Origin: an uncultured Faecalibacterium sp.
GTDB taxonomy: Bacteria; Bacillota; Clostridia; Oscillospirales; Ruminococcaceae
Assembly: GCA_934512105.1 (NCBI GenBank)
Contig: CAKSWQ010000046.1
Span: forward strand, 1-16,979
DNA: 16,979 bases
Direction of reading: 5' to 3'
A model generated the notes under the pieces. That model was not told the DNA's origin, ran no database searches, and was given only the letters and a program-made list of their open reading frames with translations. Of this stretch, positions 8,464-15,622 are shown piece after piece (position 1 is the first letter of the stretch; each line of letters opens with the position of its first letter). A program made the translations under genes and the position numbers.

Positions 8464-8913
8464 ATGGAAGAGAAAAAAAGCGGCATCAAAAAGTTCTTTG
8501 AAGAATTCAAGGCGTTTGCCATGCGCGGCAATGTGCTGGACATGGCAGTGGGCGTTGTCATCGGCGGTGCCTTCACCGCCATCGTCACCGCGCTGGTGGA
8601 GGACATCATCAACCCGCTGATCGGCCTGTTTTTCAAGGCGGATTTTTCCGATGTGGTCATCGGGCTGGGCGGCTCCAGCATCAAGATCGGCGAGTTCGTC
8701 AACTCTGTCATCAACTTCCTCATCGTTGCCTTTGTGCTGTTCGTTGTGATCAAGTTTGTCAACTCCCTGCACAAAAAGCCCGAAGAGCCCGCCGAGCCGG
8801 AGGAGCCCACCACCAAGGTGTGCCCCTACTGCCAGAGCGAGATCTCCATCAAGGCTGTGCGCTGCCCCCACTGCACCTCCAAGCTGGAAGGCTTTCCCGA
8901 AATGAAGGCCTGA
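8464..8913 (+). CDS. mscL: Large-conductance mechanosensitive channel MscL with C-terminal zinc ribbon
   Basis: 149 residues. MscL forms a homopentameric membrane pore that opens under membrane tension to release solutes on osmotic downshock. The N-terminal helix (FEEFKAFAMRGNVLDMAVGVVIGGAF) carries the family signature and runs into TM1 (about 24-46). TM2 is about 78-102 (INFLIVAFVLFVVIKF). An acidic Pro/Glu linker (105-117) leads to a CPYC-X10-CPHC zinc ribbon (Cys120, 123, 134, 137) in place of the usual C-terminal helical bundle. E. coli MscL is about 136 residues, so the ribbon is a replacement or extension. It is monocistronic, with its own promoter and terminator. Confidence 0.95.
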   Translation: MEEKKSGIKKFFEEFKAFAMRGNVLDMAVGVVIGGAFTAIVTALVEDIINPLIGLFFKADFSDVVIGLGGSSIKIGEFVNSVINFLIVAFVLFVVIKFVNSLHKKPEEPAEPEEPTTKVCPYCQSEISIKAVRCPHCTSKLEGFPEMKA

Positions 8914-8936
8914 AGCATTCAGCATTGACAATACAA

Positions 8937-8989
8937 CAAAACCCTCCTTGCCGGGCGCAGTCTTTGCGCTTTCGGCCGGGAGGGTTTTG
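8937..8989. terminator. Bidirectional terminator between mscL and the alkaline phosphatase gene
   Basis: Outer arms CAAAACCCTCC (8937-8947) and GGAGGGTTTTG (8979-8989) pair perfectly over 11 bp, with a smaller GCGCA/TGCGC stem inside. The A-run on one side and T-run on the other suit termination from both convergent genes. Confidence 0.8.
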
Positions 8990-9052
8990 CACATTTTGCG
9001 GTTTGGTTGTGGAAAAGTGGAGTGGGAAGTGAGGTGGGAAAATCAGGGATTC

Positions 9053-10600
9053 TTACTGAACGTTGGTCAGCTCAGCCAGCTTGTGGTAGATCTCGGTGTT
9101 GTCGTACACGCCGCCGAACTTCTCGGCGCCGACACCCATGGCGTACACGTTGACCATGGCACCGGTGTGGGCGTAGGTGGTGTGGTCCATACCGGACTTG
9201 TGGTTGATGGTATGGCAGACAGCCATGCTGAAGGGGATGTAGGTACCGTACAGCTCGTAATCCTGCTGGCTCATCTTGCTCTGGCTGGAGGCGCCCTCCT
9301 TCAGGGTGCGCTCGTAGGCCTTGCGCAGGTTCTCCACCTCGTAGTCGGTCAGCAGCAGCTTGCCTGCGCTGGCGGCAGCGGGGTCGGTGGGCAGGGTCAG
9401 GCCAAAGACGTTCTTCACATCCTGCATGGCAGTCTCGAAGGGGGTCTTGTTGGCAATGTAGCCCTGCACATAGGTGGAATCGAACTTGGCGTAGGACATC
9501 TTCTGATGTGCCAGATTGGTCAGGAAGGTGTCGTAGTTGGTGGTCTTGTAGCCGATGGCCATGCCGCCGGTCTCGTGGTCGGCGGTGACAAGGATCAAGG
9601 TCTCATTGGGGTGCTCGTTGTAAAAGTCCACAGCAGCCTGCACCGCGTTGCTCATCTCCAGCACATCGTGGATGGAGGCAGCGGCATCGTTGGCGTGGCA
9701 AGCCCAGTCGATCTTGCCGGACTCGGTCATCAGGAAGAAGCCCTTCTTGTTGTTCAGCAGCTCGATGCCCTTCTTGACGTAATCGGTCAGCTGCCACTCG
9801 CCGTTGGCAGCGTCCATGGCGTAGTTCATGGCCTTGCCGTCGCCCAGATTCTCGGCGATGATCAGAGTCTTGCCTGCACCGGCGGTCAGAGCGGCCGCAT
9901 CGGCCTGGGTGGTGACCACGTTGTAACCGGCGTTGGCAGCCACGGTATGGTTGTCGGGGCCGGTGCCATCACCGTTCACCTTCTGGAACTCGCCGCCGGC
10001 GAAGTACTCAAAGCCGGAGTTTGCCAGCTCCACGCCGATCTGGTAGTAGTTCTTGCGGGTCTTCTGGTGAGCGTAGAAAGCAGCGGGGGTGGCGTGGTCG
10101 ATGTTCACGGTGGAGATCACGCCCACCTTATAGCCCTTCTGGGCGTGCAGCTTTTCGGCGATGGTCTCGTAGGGCACATCGCGGGTCCAAGGGCACATAT
10201 TGATGACGCCGCTCTCGGTCTTGTGGCCGGTGGCGATGGAGGTGGCGGTGGAAGCAGAGTCCGGGCAGAAGGAGGTGCTGTCGTAGGTGGTCACGCTGCC
10301 CACCTGCGGGAAGCTGGTAAAGCTCAGGTCAGCCTCGGTCACAGCGCCGTTGTTGTCCACGGTGCCCTTGTAGAAGCGTGCGGACTGGATCTGGGCAGTG
10401 CCCATGCCGTCACCGATAAACAGGAAAACGTACTTGGGCTTTTTGAATACATCCAGCAGACCATTCTCTTCGTCTGCTGCGGCAGAAGCATCCGCCTCGG
10501 CGGCGTGAGCGGCTACGGGGGCAGCCGACAGCATGCCCACTGCCGATGCAACAGCACCGGCCTTCAGGAAGCTGCGGCGGGAAATTTTCGCGTTCTTCAT
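9053..10600 (-). CDS. phoA: Alkaline phosphatase, Tat-exported
   Basis: 515 residues from ATG 10600, with AGAGGA about 8 nt upstream. It hydrolyses phosphate monoesters outside the membrane using two Zn and one Mg. The N-terminus has a twin-arginine signal (SRRSFLK, Arg8-Arg9), a hydrophobic stretch and an AHA-AE cleavage region. Family motifs are FIGDGMGTAQ (metal Asp64), CPDSASTAT with nucleophile Ser115, ATGHKT, MTESGKIDWACHAND (metal ligand region), VTADHETGG (Asp-His ligands) and a late YAHTGAMVNVYAMG His. Tat export fits metal loading before secretion. A possible Pho-box lies upstream at 10705-10721. The symbol phoA is given for the family; the Bacillus-type name could equally apply. 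Confidence 0.93.
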   Translation of the reverse strand: MKNAKISRRSFLKAGAVASAVGMLSAAPVAAHAAEADASAAADEENGLLDVFKKPKYVFLFIGDGMGTAQIQSARFYKGTVDNNGAVTEADLSFTSFPQVGSVTTYDSTSFCPDSASTATSIATGHKTESGVINMCPWTRDVPYETIAEKLHAQKGYKVGVISTVNIDHATPAAFYAHQKTRKNYYQIGVELANSGFEYFAGGEFQKVNGDGTGPDNHTVAANAGYNVVTTQADAAALTAGAGKTLIIAENLGDGKAMNYAMDAANGEWQLTDYVKKGIELLNNKKGFFLMTESGKIDWACHANDAAASIHDVLEMSNAVQAAVDFYNEHPNETLILVTADHETGGMAIGYKTTNYDTFLTNLAHQKMSYAKFDSTYVQGYIANKTPFETAMQDVKNVFGLTLPTDPAAASAGKLLLTDYEVENLRKAYERTLKEGASSQSKMSQQDYELYGTYIPFSMAVCHTINHKSGMDHTTYAHTGAMVNVYAMGVGAEKFGGVYDNTEIYHKLAELTNVQ

Positions 10601-10666
10601 AACAGATATCCTCTCTTTTTCAGCCCGGCTTGGGGCGGTCATACTATTTCTTGTGGGAACACCTGT

Positions 10667-10721
10667 ATTGTAGCGCACCGCCCGCAGCGGCGAAACCAGC
10701 CCCGTGTAACACTTAGGTAAA
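10667..10721 (-). promoter_or_regulatory. Putative phoA promoter with Pho-box-like direct repeat
   Basis: On the minus strand TTTACC-TAAGT-GTTACA (10705-10721) is a pair of 6-mers at 11-bp period, each 5/6 to the Bacillus PhoP consensus TT(A/C/T)ACA. A TACAAT -10 (10667-10672) lies downstream and has only a poor -35. The spacing from box to -10 (about 32 nt) is longer than in typical Bacillus Pho promoters. Confidence 0.35.
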
Positions 10722-10829
10722 CCTTTGGCGCACGGAAGGGCGGCGGTGTAAAATCCGGGCAAAGCAGGTAAAATCGGCCTGTAACGCCCGCCGAAGGGTC
10801 ACTTTTTGCACCGAACCGCCCCGCAAGGG

Positions 10830-10859
10830 TTGCAAGCAGGGGGCTTTTCATTGTACAAT
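10830..10859 (+). promoter_or_regulatory. Promoter of the HAD hydrolase / exonuclease operon
   Basis: TTGCAA (10830-10835), 18-nt spacer, TACAAT (10854-10859), about 50 nt before the ATG. The rest of the roughly 308-nt divergent gap (10601-10908) holds the phoA leader and promoter and shows no small gene. Confidence 0.65.
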
Positions 10860-10908
10860 AGAGAGAGCAAGCTGAGATACACTTCTATAACGAGAGGATC
10901 TTTTTAAT

Positions 10909-11730
10909 ATGTCTGATATCAAAGTGCTGGCGCTGGATCTGGATGGCACCCTGACCAACGACCAGAAGCTCGTTACCCCGCGCACCCGCGCCGCGCTGGA
11001 CGCCGCCATCGCCAAAGGCGTGACCATCGTGCTGGCGTCCGGCCGGCCCACCGCCGGTATCCAGCCGCTGGCGGAGGAACTGGGGCTGGACAAAAAGGGC
11101 GGCTGCATCCTGTCCTACAACGGCGGCAAGATCGTGGACTGCCGCACCGGCGAAACGCTGGTGGAAAAGACACTGGACCCCGCCCTTGTGCCCGAGCTGT
11201 GCGCCTTTGCCGCCGCGCAGGATATTGCCATCCTGACCTATAACCGCGAGGGCATCGTCTGCGAGCGGGACAAGGACGAATGGGCCAACAAGGAGTGCTT
11301 TACCACCAAGCTGCCCATGATCCATGTGGACGATCTGGCATCCTATGTGAACTACCCTGTGTGCAAGATGCTTATCACGCTGGACCCCGCCCGCCGGGAC
11401 GCAGTGTGCGCCGCCGGGCAGCAGCAGTTTGCAGGCCGCGCCGACCTGTACCCCTCCAGCCCCTTCTTTATTGAGGCGGTGCCGCTGGGCGTGGCCAAGG
11501 ACGGCAGTCTGGCGGAACTTCTGCGCCGCATGGGGCTGACCCGCGAGAACCTGATGGCCTGCGGTGACGGCCTGAACGACCGCTCCATGATCGCCTACGC
11601 CGGGGTGGGTGTCGCCATGCAGAACGCCGAGCAGCCGGTAAAGGACTGCGCCGACTATGTGACCACCGCCGACAACAACCACGACGGCGTGGCCGAGGCC
11701 GTGGAGAAGTTTATTTTACGAGAGGACTAA
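10909..11730 (+). CDS. Cof-type HAD-IIB phosphatase
   Basis: 273 residues, cytosolic, the usual length for Cof/YidA-like phosphatases. All HAD motifs are present: motif I DLDGTL (nucleophile Asp10, Asp12), motif II ASGRP (Ser44), motif III Lys197 (GVAKDGSL), and motif IV GDGLNDRSM (219-227) followed by the typical AGVGVAMQNA. The C2B cap lies between motifs II and III. Members dephosphorylate sugar phosphates, FMN/PLP or related metabolites, and the substrate is not predictable here. GAGAGGA lies 10 nt before the ATG. The next gene starts 7 nt after the stop, and its Shine-Dalgarno is inside this gene's last codons, so the two form an operon. Confidence 0.93.
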   Translation: MSDIKVLALDLDGTLTNDQKLVTPRTRAALDAAIAKGVTIVLASGRPTAGIQPLAEELGLDKKGGCILSYNGGKIVDCRTGETLVEKTLDPALVPELCAFAAAQDIAILTYNREGIVCERDKDEWANKECFTTKLPMIHVDDLASYVNYPVCKMLITLDPARRDAVCAAGQQQFAGRADLYPSSPFFIEAVPLGVAKDGSLAELLRRMGLTRENLMACGDGLNDRSMIAYAGVGVAMQNAEQPVKDCADYVTTADNNHDGVAEAVEKFILRED

Positions 11731-11737
11731 CAAAGCA

Positions 11738-12730
11738 ATGCCGCGTAACTTGGTTTTATTTGATCTGGAATGGAACATCGGCTACCAGCCGTATACCTTT
11801 AACTACCATGGGGTGCAGCAGACCCTGCGGGGCGAGATCGTGGAGATCGGCGCCGTGAAGATCGACGAGGACGCCAACGTGCTGGATACCTTTTCCATCC
11901 ATCTGCGCCCCCGCATCTTCCGCAAATTGCAGCACCATATCGCCAAAGTGACCGGCCTGACGCAGGCAGATCTGGACAAGGGCGAGCCCATCGTGCAGGG
12001 ACTGCGCCGCTTTATGCAGTGGTGCGGCCCGGATGCCGAGTTTGCCGAGTGGGGTCTGGATGATGTGCCGGTGCTCAAGCAGAACCTGTTCCTGTGCAAT
12101 CTGGACGAGTCCAAGCCCACCGTGTGGTACGATCTGCAGCAGGTCTTTCTGCGGGAGCATCCCCGCAAGGAGGGCGAGGGCATGACGCTGGAAAGCGTGG
12201 TCACCCGTATGGGCATCTCCATGGAGCGCCCCTTCCACGATGCGCTTTCCGATACCCTGTACACTGCCGATGTCTGCCGTCTGCTGGACCTGCGCGCCGG
12301 GCTTGCCGCCTATCCCACCGAGGACGAGGCCCTGCGCCAGAGCCTGTGCCAGACCCCCGGCGACTACCGGGACTTTACGGTGTTCCACGGCTATGTGGAG
12401 CAGTACGCATGGCGGGCTGACCCCAAGATCAGCCAGATGCCCTGCCCGGAGTGCGGCACCACCCTGCAGCCGGACGAGCTCTGGCTGAAAAAGGGCAGCA
12501 ACAGCTGGTATACCCTGTGCCGGTGCCCCAGCTGCACCGGCAGCGGCAACGCCGCCGGGCAGGGCGTGTTCCAGCGGTACAAGCTGTCCCGCCGGGACGG
12601 CCTGCACTGGAGCTTTGCCCGCTGCGCCCAGATGCCGGACGCCGAAAGCCTTGCCCACTGGGAAAAGCTGCGCACCGCCCAGCTGGAGCGGATGCGCGCC
12701 AAGGCCGAAAAGCAGGCTGCGGAAAAATAA
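11738..12730 (+). CDS. DEDDh 3'-5' exonuclease (KapD/DnaQ-like) with C-terminal zinc ribbon
   Basis: 330 residues. The N-terminal exonuclease domain has Exo I FDLEW (Asp9, Glu11), Exo II near GLDDVPVLKQN (Asp108/109) and Exo III FHDALSDTLYTA with His167 and Asp172, so it is a DEDDh nuclease using two metal ions on nucleic-acid 3' ends. The order and spacing resemble the KapD/ERI-1-like branch; in Bacillus KapD is known as an inhibitor of the KinA sporulation pathway. Residues about 230-270 form a CPEC...CPSC zinc ribbon (Cys236, 239, 263, 266) not found in short KapD proteins, probably a nucleic-acid-binding part. It is translationally coupled to the HAD gene, with AGAGGA at 11721-11726. A Lys/Ala-rich C-terminal helix follows. 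Confidence 0.85.
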   Translation: MPRNLVLFDLEWNIGYQPYTFNYHGVQQTLRGEIVEIGAVKIDEDANVLDTFSIHLRPRIFRKLQHHIAKVTGLTQADLDKGEPIVQGLRRFMQWCGPDAEFAEWGLDDVPVLKQNLFLCNLDESKPTVWYDLQQVFLREHPRKEGEGMTLESVVTRMGISMERPFHDALSDTLYTADVCRLLDLRAGLAAYPTEDEALRQSLCQTPGDYRDFTVFHGYVEQYAWRADPKISQMPCPECGTTLQPDELWLKKGSNSWYTLCRCPSCTGSGNAAGQGVFQRYKLSRRDGLHWSFARCAQMPDAESLAHWEKLRTAQLERMRAKAEKQAAEK

Positions 12731-12900
12731 AAGCAGGAAAATCCCCTTCCGTTTCGTAGTATAGATAGCAGAGCACAGAACGTGTCGAAAAATGCACACT
12801 CTGTTCACGGCTCTGTCATAGAGAATGGATATACTAAGCATGATGCAGCCTGCCCGGGAACGCCCCGGCCCCGGCTGCACAGAAAGGGATCGGACACAGG

Positions 12901-13503
12901 ATGCAAACCGCACTGATGGGCTGGGTACACCAGCTTGGAACACTGGAATACTGGGAGGCGCTGCTGGCGGGCTTTGAGGGGCTTGGCCCCCTTGTGCCCA
13001 TTCTGCTGGCCATGGTGGAGTCCTTTTTTCCGCCGCTGCCGCTCATCGCCATTGTGGCACTGAACGTGGCCGCACACGGCGGTCTGCTGGGCTTTTTGTA
13101 CAGCTGGGCAGGCGTTGCGCTGGGCGGTACCGTCATGTTTTTGTTCTGGCGGCGGCTCATCAAGCGCTTTTTCTGGAAGGTAGCCAGCCGCTCCCCCAAG
13201 CTGGAAAAGGCGCAGCAGTGGGTGAACCGCTTCGACACCTCGTCCCTGTTCATGCTGTCGCTGCTGCCCTTCACCCCCACCTCCTTCATGCACTTTGCTT
13301 TCGGCATGTCGGACTTTGACGAAAAGCGCTATCTGCGCACCGTCCTTTTGGGCAAGGGGCTGATGGTGGCCATGATGGCCGTCTTTGGGCAGTCGCTGGT
13401 CAGCTCCCTGAAAAACCCGGTCTACCTTGTGCTTTCCGTCCTGCTGTGGGGCGGGATGTACTGGGTAAGCAAAAAATTCTGCCGGAAGCATCATCTGGAA
13501 TAA
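12901..13503 (+). CDS. DedA/VTT-domain (SNARE-associated type) membrane protein
   Basis: 200 residues, polytopic membrane protein. Hydrophobic segments are at about 22-50 (VPILLAMVESFFPPLPLIAIVALNVAA), 58-80, 118-128, 150-165 and 175-190. The pair of re-entrant-like segments with FPPLP and LSLLPFTPTSFMHFAFGMS matches the VTT/DedA family, whose members act as lipid transporters or scramblases and support envelope integrity. The N- and C-terminal regions are short. AAAGGG (12883-12888) lies 12 nt before the ATG. A TATACT at 12830-12835 could be a -10 but has no good -35. It is single-gene, ending at a convergent terminator pair. DedA-family assignment is from pattern only. Confidence 0.75.
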   Translation: MQTALMGWVHQLGTLEYWEALLAGFEGLGPLVPILLAMVESFFPPLPLIAIVALNVAAHGGLLGFLYSWAGVALGGTVMFLFWRRLIKRFFWKVASRSPKLEKAQQWVNRFDTSSLFMLSLLPFTPTSFMHFAFGMSDFDEKRYLRTVLLGKGLMVAMMAVFGQSLVSSLKNPVYLVLSVLLWGGMYWVSKKFCRKHHLE

Positions 13504-13518
13504 AACGAGAATATCCGG

Positions 13519-13559
13519 GACAGCGGAGCACCTGCGGGCGCTCTGCTGTCTCTTTTTTT
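13519..13559 (+). terminator. Intrinsic terminator after the DedA-like gene
   Basis: GACAGCGGAGC pairs with GCTCTGCTGTC (one G-T wobble) around a 10-nt loop, followed by TCTTTTTTT. Confidence 0.88.
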
Positions 13560-13561
13560 GC

Positions 13562-13604
13562 AAAAAAATGCCATGGCGGACAGCCCGCAGACTGCCCGCC
13601 ATGG
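13562..13604 (-). terminator. Intrinsic terminator of the minus-strand trigger-factor-like operon
   Basis: On the minus strand CCATGGCGG (13596-13604) pairs perfectly with CCGCCATGG (13571-13579), with further GCAG/CTGT pairing inside, then CATTTTTTT. It starts 12 nt beyond the stop of the 13616-14569 gene and faces the terminator at 13519. Confidence 0.85.
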
Positions 13605-13615
13605 TGTAGGTCACA

Positions 13616-14569
13616 TTATTTTGCTTCCGGTTCCTGCACAAGGGGTTCCGCCGGCGGCGGGGTGAGGGTGGAATGCGCCACCACAAAGGCCGCAGCTTTT
13701 GCCCGGGCAAGGCGCTGGCGCACCTTGCGGGTGTCGTTAGCGGGGAAGGTGCGCTCCCCGTCCAGCTTCTCGTCCCAGTGCGCAAGGGCGGCGTTCACCT
13801 CGGCTTCGGTGGGCAGTAAGCCCTCCCGCTCGGCCACCAGCAAAAGCCCCAGCCAGCTGCGCAGCTTGCGCTCTGCCTGCTGGTGCAGCCACTGCCGGAA
13901 CTGTTCCACCGTCTGCCCGCGCACGGCTAAGAACTGGTCAAAGTTGACCCCGTTTGCCTGCAAGCCCAGATTGAACTGCCGCTGCTCGGCAAAGTAGTTG
14001 CCCGCCTCCAGCCGCTTGGGCACCGGGCCGGTCACCTCGTCGCCCAGCTGCCAGACCAGCTCCTTCTCGGCCCGGTCTTTGGCCTGTGCGCAGCGCTTTG
14101 CGTAGAGCTCCCGGGTCACCCGGTCACGCAGCGCAGCCTTGCCTGCGGCATCGGCGGCACGCTCTTCATCCCCGTAATTGCGGTTGATCTCCAGTTCAAT
14201 GGTCAACCGGCGCAGCGGGTGGGGCTCGATGGCCTGCACAAAGCCGGTGTCCCGTCCCAGTTCCAGCGGCGGCAGGGTGTAGAACTGCGCCCCCGCCCGG
14301 AAGCCCTCGGCCTTGTTGACCGCCAGCAGCTCAAAATCCGGGTCGGTCACCGGTACAAGCTGCTGCTCCTGCACCAGCTGCCGGTAAAGAGGGTCAAAGC
14401 CCTCCAGAATGGTGCGGTTCACCGCTGCCGTCAGCAGCTCTTCCTCGTCCTGCGGGGCATCCGGGGCGGCCTGCTCCTTTGCCAGCGCAGCGGCCAGTTC
14501 CTGCGCGCTGGCCGTGAATACCAACCGGCAGTCCCCCGGCTCAGCCATGCCGAAATGTTCCAGTTTCAT
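13616..14569 (-). CDS. Trigger-factor-like protein lacking the PPIase domain
   Basis: 317 residues from ATG 14569, with AAGGAGGG 7 nt upstream. The N-terminal part (about 1-105) follows the trigger-factor N-domain layout (RLVFTASAQELAAALAKEQ... GFDPLYRQLVQEQQLVPVTDPDFELL). It lacks the GFRxGKxP ribosome-docking loop. The roughly 90-residue FKBP domain is missing and replaced by a short linker. The C-terminal part (about 170-285) resembles the trigger-factor substrate-binding arms (VPKRLEAGNYFAEQRQFNLGLQANGVNFDQFL, RKLRSWLGLLLVAEREGLLPTEAEVNAAL). No signal peptide, so it is cytosolic. A chaperone role free of the ribosome is plausible, and a SurA/PrsA-like relative is the alternative. It is second in an operon with the DUF3592 gene, 16 nt downstream. 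Confidence 0.65.
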   Translation of the reverse strand: MKLEHFGMAEPGDCRLVFTASAQELAAALAKEQAAPDAPQDEEELLTAAVNRTILEGFDPLYRQLVQEQQLVPVTDPDFELLAVNKAEGFRAGAQFYTLPPLELGRDTGFVQAIEPHPLRRLTIELEINRNYGDEERAADAAGKAALRDRVTRELYAKRCAQAKDRAEKELVWQLGDEVTGPVPKRLEAGNYFAEQRQFNLGLQANGVNFDQFLAVRGQTVEQFRQWLHQQAERKLRSWLGLLLVAEREGLLPTEAEVNAALAHWDEKLDGERTFPANDTRKVRQRLARAKAAAFVVAHSTLTPPPAEPLVQEPEAK

Positions 14570-14585
14570 GCGGTGTCCCTCCTTC

Positions 14586-14963
14586 TCAGCGCCCCATAAG
14601 GCCAAACATCAGCACCAGCAGCGCCACGCCGATACCGGCGTACAGCAGCTCGGCACCCAGCACGGACTTGTCGCCCTCTACGAACATCTTTTCCGGGGCA
14701 TCGGGGTCGTAGTACAGGGTGACCACACTGCCCTCGGCAAAGGGCTTGCCTTTGGCGGGCTTGGGGTACTGCAGCCGGTGGCTGCCGCCTGCGGTGGTAA
14801 ACTCCAGCACATAGGCAGTGCCGTCCCGGTTCTGCACCGTGCCGCTTACCGTGGCCTGCACGCAGACGCCTTTGGTGCGCAGCTGCTGCCGCGCCCGCAC
14901 GCTGCGCAGCGCCATGTAAAACATGATCAGCGCGCCCACCAGAAAAATAATCACATTCAGCAT
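14586..14963 (-). CDS. DUF3592 membrane protein
   Basis: 125 residues from ATG 14963, with GAGGGA 5 nt upstream. One N-terminal helix (MLNVIIFLVGALIMFYMAL) and one C-terminal helix (LLYAGIGVALLVLMFGLM) flank a beta-rich part with VCVQATVSGT, YVLEFTTAGGSHRLQYP and GSVVTLYYDPDAPEKMFV. That arrangement is the DUF3592 pattern, of unknown function. The first gene of a two-gene unit with the trigger-factor-like protein. A 178-bp inverted-repeat element ends 46 nt upstream, so a standard promoter must lie within or across its edge. Confidence 0.8.
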   Translation of the reverse strand: MLNVIIFLVGALIMFYMALRSVRARQQLRTKGVCVQATVSGTVQNRDGTAYVLEFTTAGGSHRLQYPKPAKGKPFAEGSVVTLYYDPDAPEKMFVEGDKSVLGAELLYAGIGVALLVLMFGLMGR

Positions 14964-15008
14964 CGTTTTCCCTCGTTTTTCCGTAATCGCCGGGCGGTGC
15001 CCGGACGT

Positions 15009-15186
15009 ATAGGCAATACCGCATAATTCTAAGTGCCGATACGGCGCGCGAGGTGCGGCAGATGCTAAGCCAAAAGCGCAGATAATACTTTGTGTATTAT
15101 CGAGCATTTTGGCAACGCAGATGCCGTGCCGCAGCCGCCGGAACGGTGCTTAAGCCGTCAGGCGGGAATTGTGCGGTGCTGCCTAT
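15009..15186. repeat. 178-bp imperfect inverted repeat, candidate MITE
   Basis: The two halves are reverse complements over most of their length. Terminal 21-mers (15009-15029 and 15166-15186) share ATAGGCA, ACCGCA and AATTC, matching 18 of 21. Moving inward, TAAG/CTTAAG, CCG-CGGC, TGCGGCA/TGCCGCA and GCCAAAA/TTTTGGC pair. The centre is GATAATAC-TTTGT-GTATTATC (15081-15101). The trinucleotide CGT borders both ends (15006-15008, 15187-15189), a possible short target duplication. No ORF of note is inside. This and the tRNA promoter account for the 14964-15361 gap. Confidence 0.6.
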
Positions 15187-15289
15187 CGTTTATTGTACCA
15201 TAATCTGCCCTAAAAAGCGCCCCGCAGCCGCTATTCAGAGTGCACCAACTTTGCTGCAAAAATTTGTCGAATAATTTTGAAATTAAGCC

Positions 15290-15317
15290 TTGACATTTCC
15301 TTTGTATCTGGTATAAT
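15290..15317 (+). promoter_or_regulatory. Promoter of tRNA-Leu
   Basis: Perfect TTGACA (15290-15295), 16-nt spacer, perfect TATAAT (15312-15317), about 45 nt before the tRNA. Confidence 0.9.
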
Positions 15318-15361
15318 AACTATCGTTCCCGGCGCTGAAGCGCAGGAACAAAACAGAATAT

Positions 15362-15448
15362 GCGGATATGGCGGAATTGGCAGACGCGTTAGATTCAGGT
15401 TCTAATCGGGGCAACTCGGTGGAGGTTCAAGTCCTCTTATCCGCACCA
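15362..15448 (+). tRNA. tRNA-Leu (anticodon CAG)
   Basis: 87-nt type II tRNA with encoded CCA. The acceptor stem GCGGATA pairs with TATCCGC (15438-15444). The anticodon stem TTAGA/TCTAA encloses TTCAGGT, giving anticodon CAG at 15396-15398, which reads the Leu codon CUG. The long variable arm (CGGGGCAACTCGG region) and T-arm GTTCAAG are as expected for tRNA-Leu. Confidence 0.97.
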
Positions 15449-15455
15449 AACAATG

Positions 15456-15499
15456 AAAATCCGAACCTTTTCTCGATAGGAGAAGGGTTCGGATTTTTT
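15456..15499 (+). terminator. Intrinsic terminator after tRNA-Leu
   Basis: AATCCGAACCTTTTCTC pairs with GAGAAGGGTTCGGATT (one bulge or wobble) around a small loop, ending in a run of six T. Confidence 0.88.
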
Positions 15500-15622
15500 G
15501 TGTTCTTCGGAAATGACAATTCCGGCTCCTCCCAAACGGCTGTGTGTCCAAAACCTTATCAGAAAAAACGTGTAACGAAAGTCACAACTGTAAAGGTGCC
15601 GTAAGGCGGAAAGGACACAAAC

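Noticed and set aside
8948..10720. Plus-strand open frame of about 590 residues opposite the alkaline phosphatase
   Set aside because: The minus strand encodes a full alkaline phosphatase with all motifs. The plus frame is a GC-driven shadow rich in Gly/Val/His with no start signal or family pattern.
14990..15004. CCGGGC-GGT-GCCCGG hairpin upstream of the DUF3592 gene as a terminator
   Set aside because: The stem is perfect but short, and no T-run follows on either strand. It may affect translation but cannot be called.
15368..15604. 78-residue open frame starting inside the tRNA-Leu
   Set aside because: It overlaps the tRNA and its terminator, so it cannot be a real gene.
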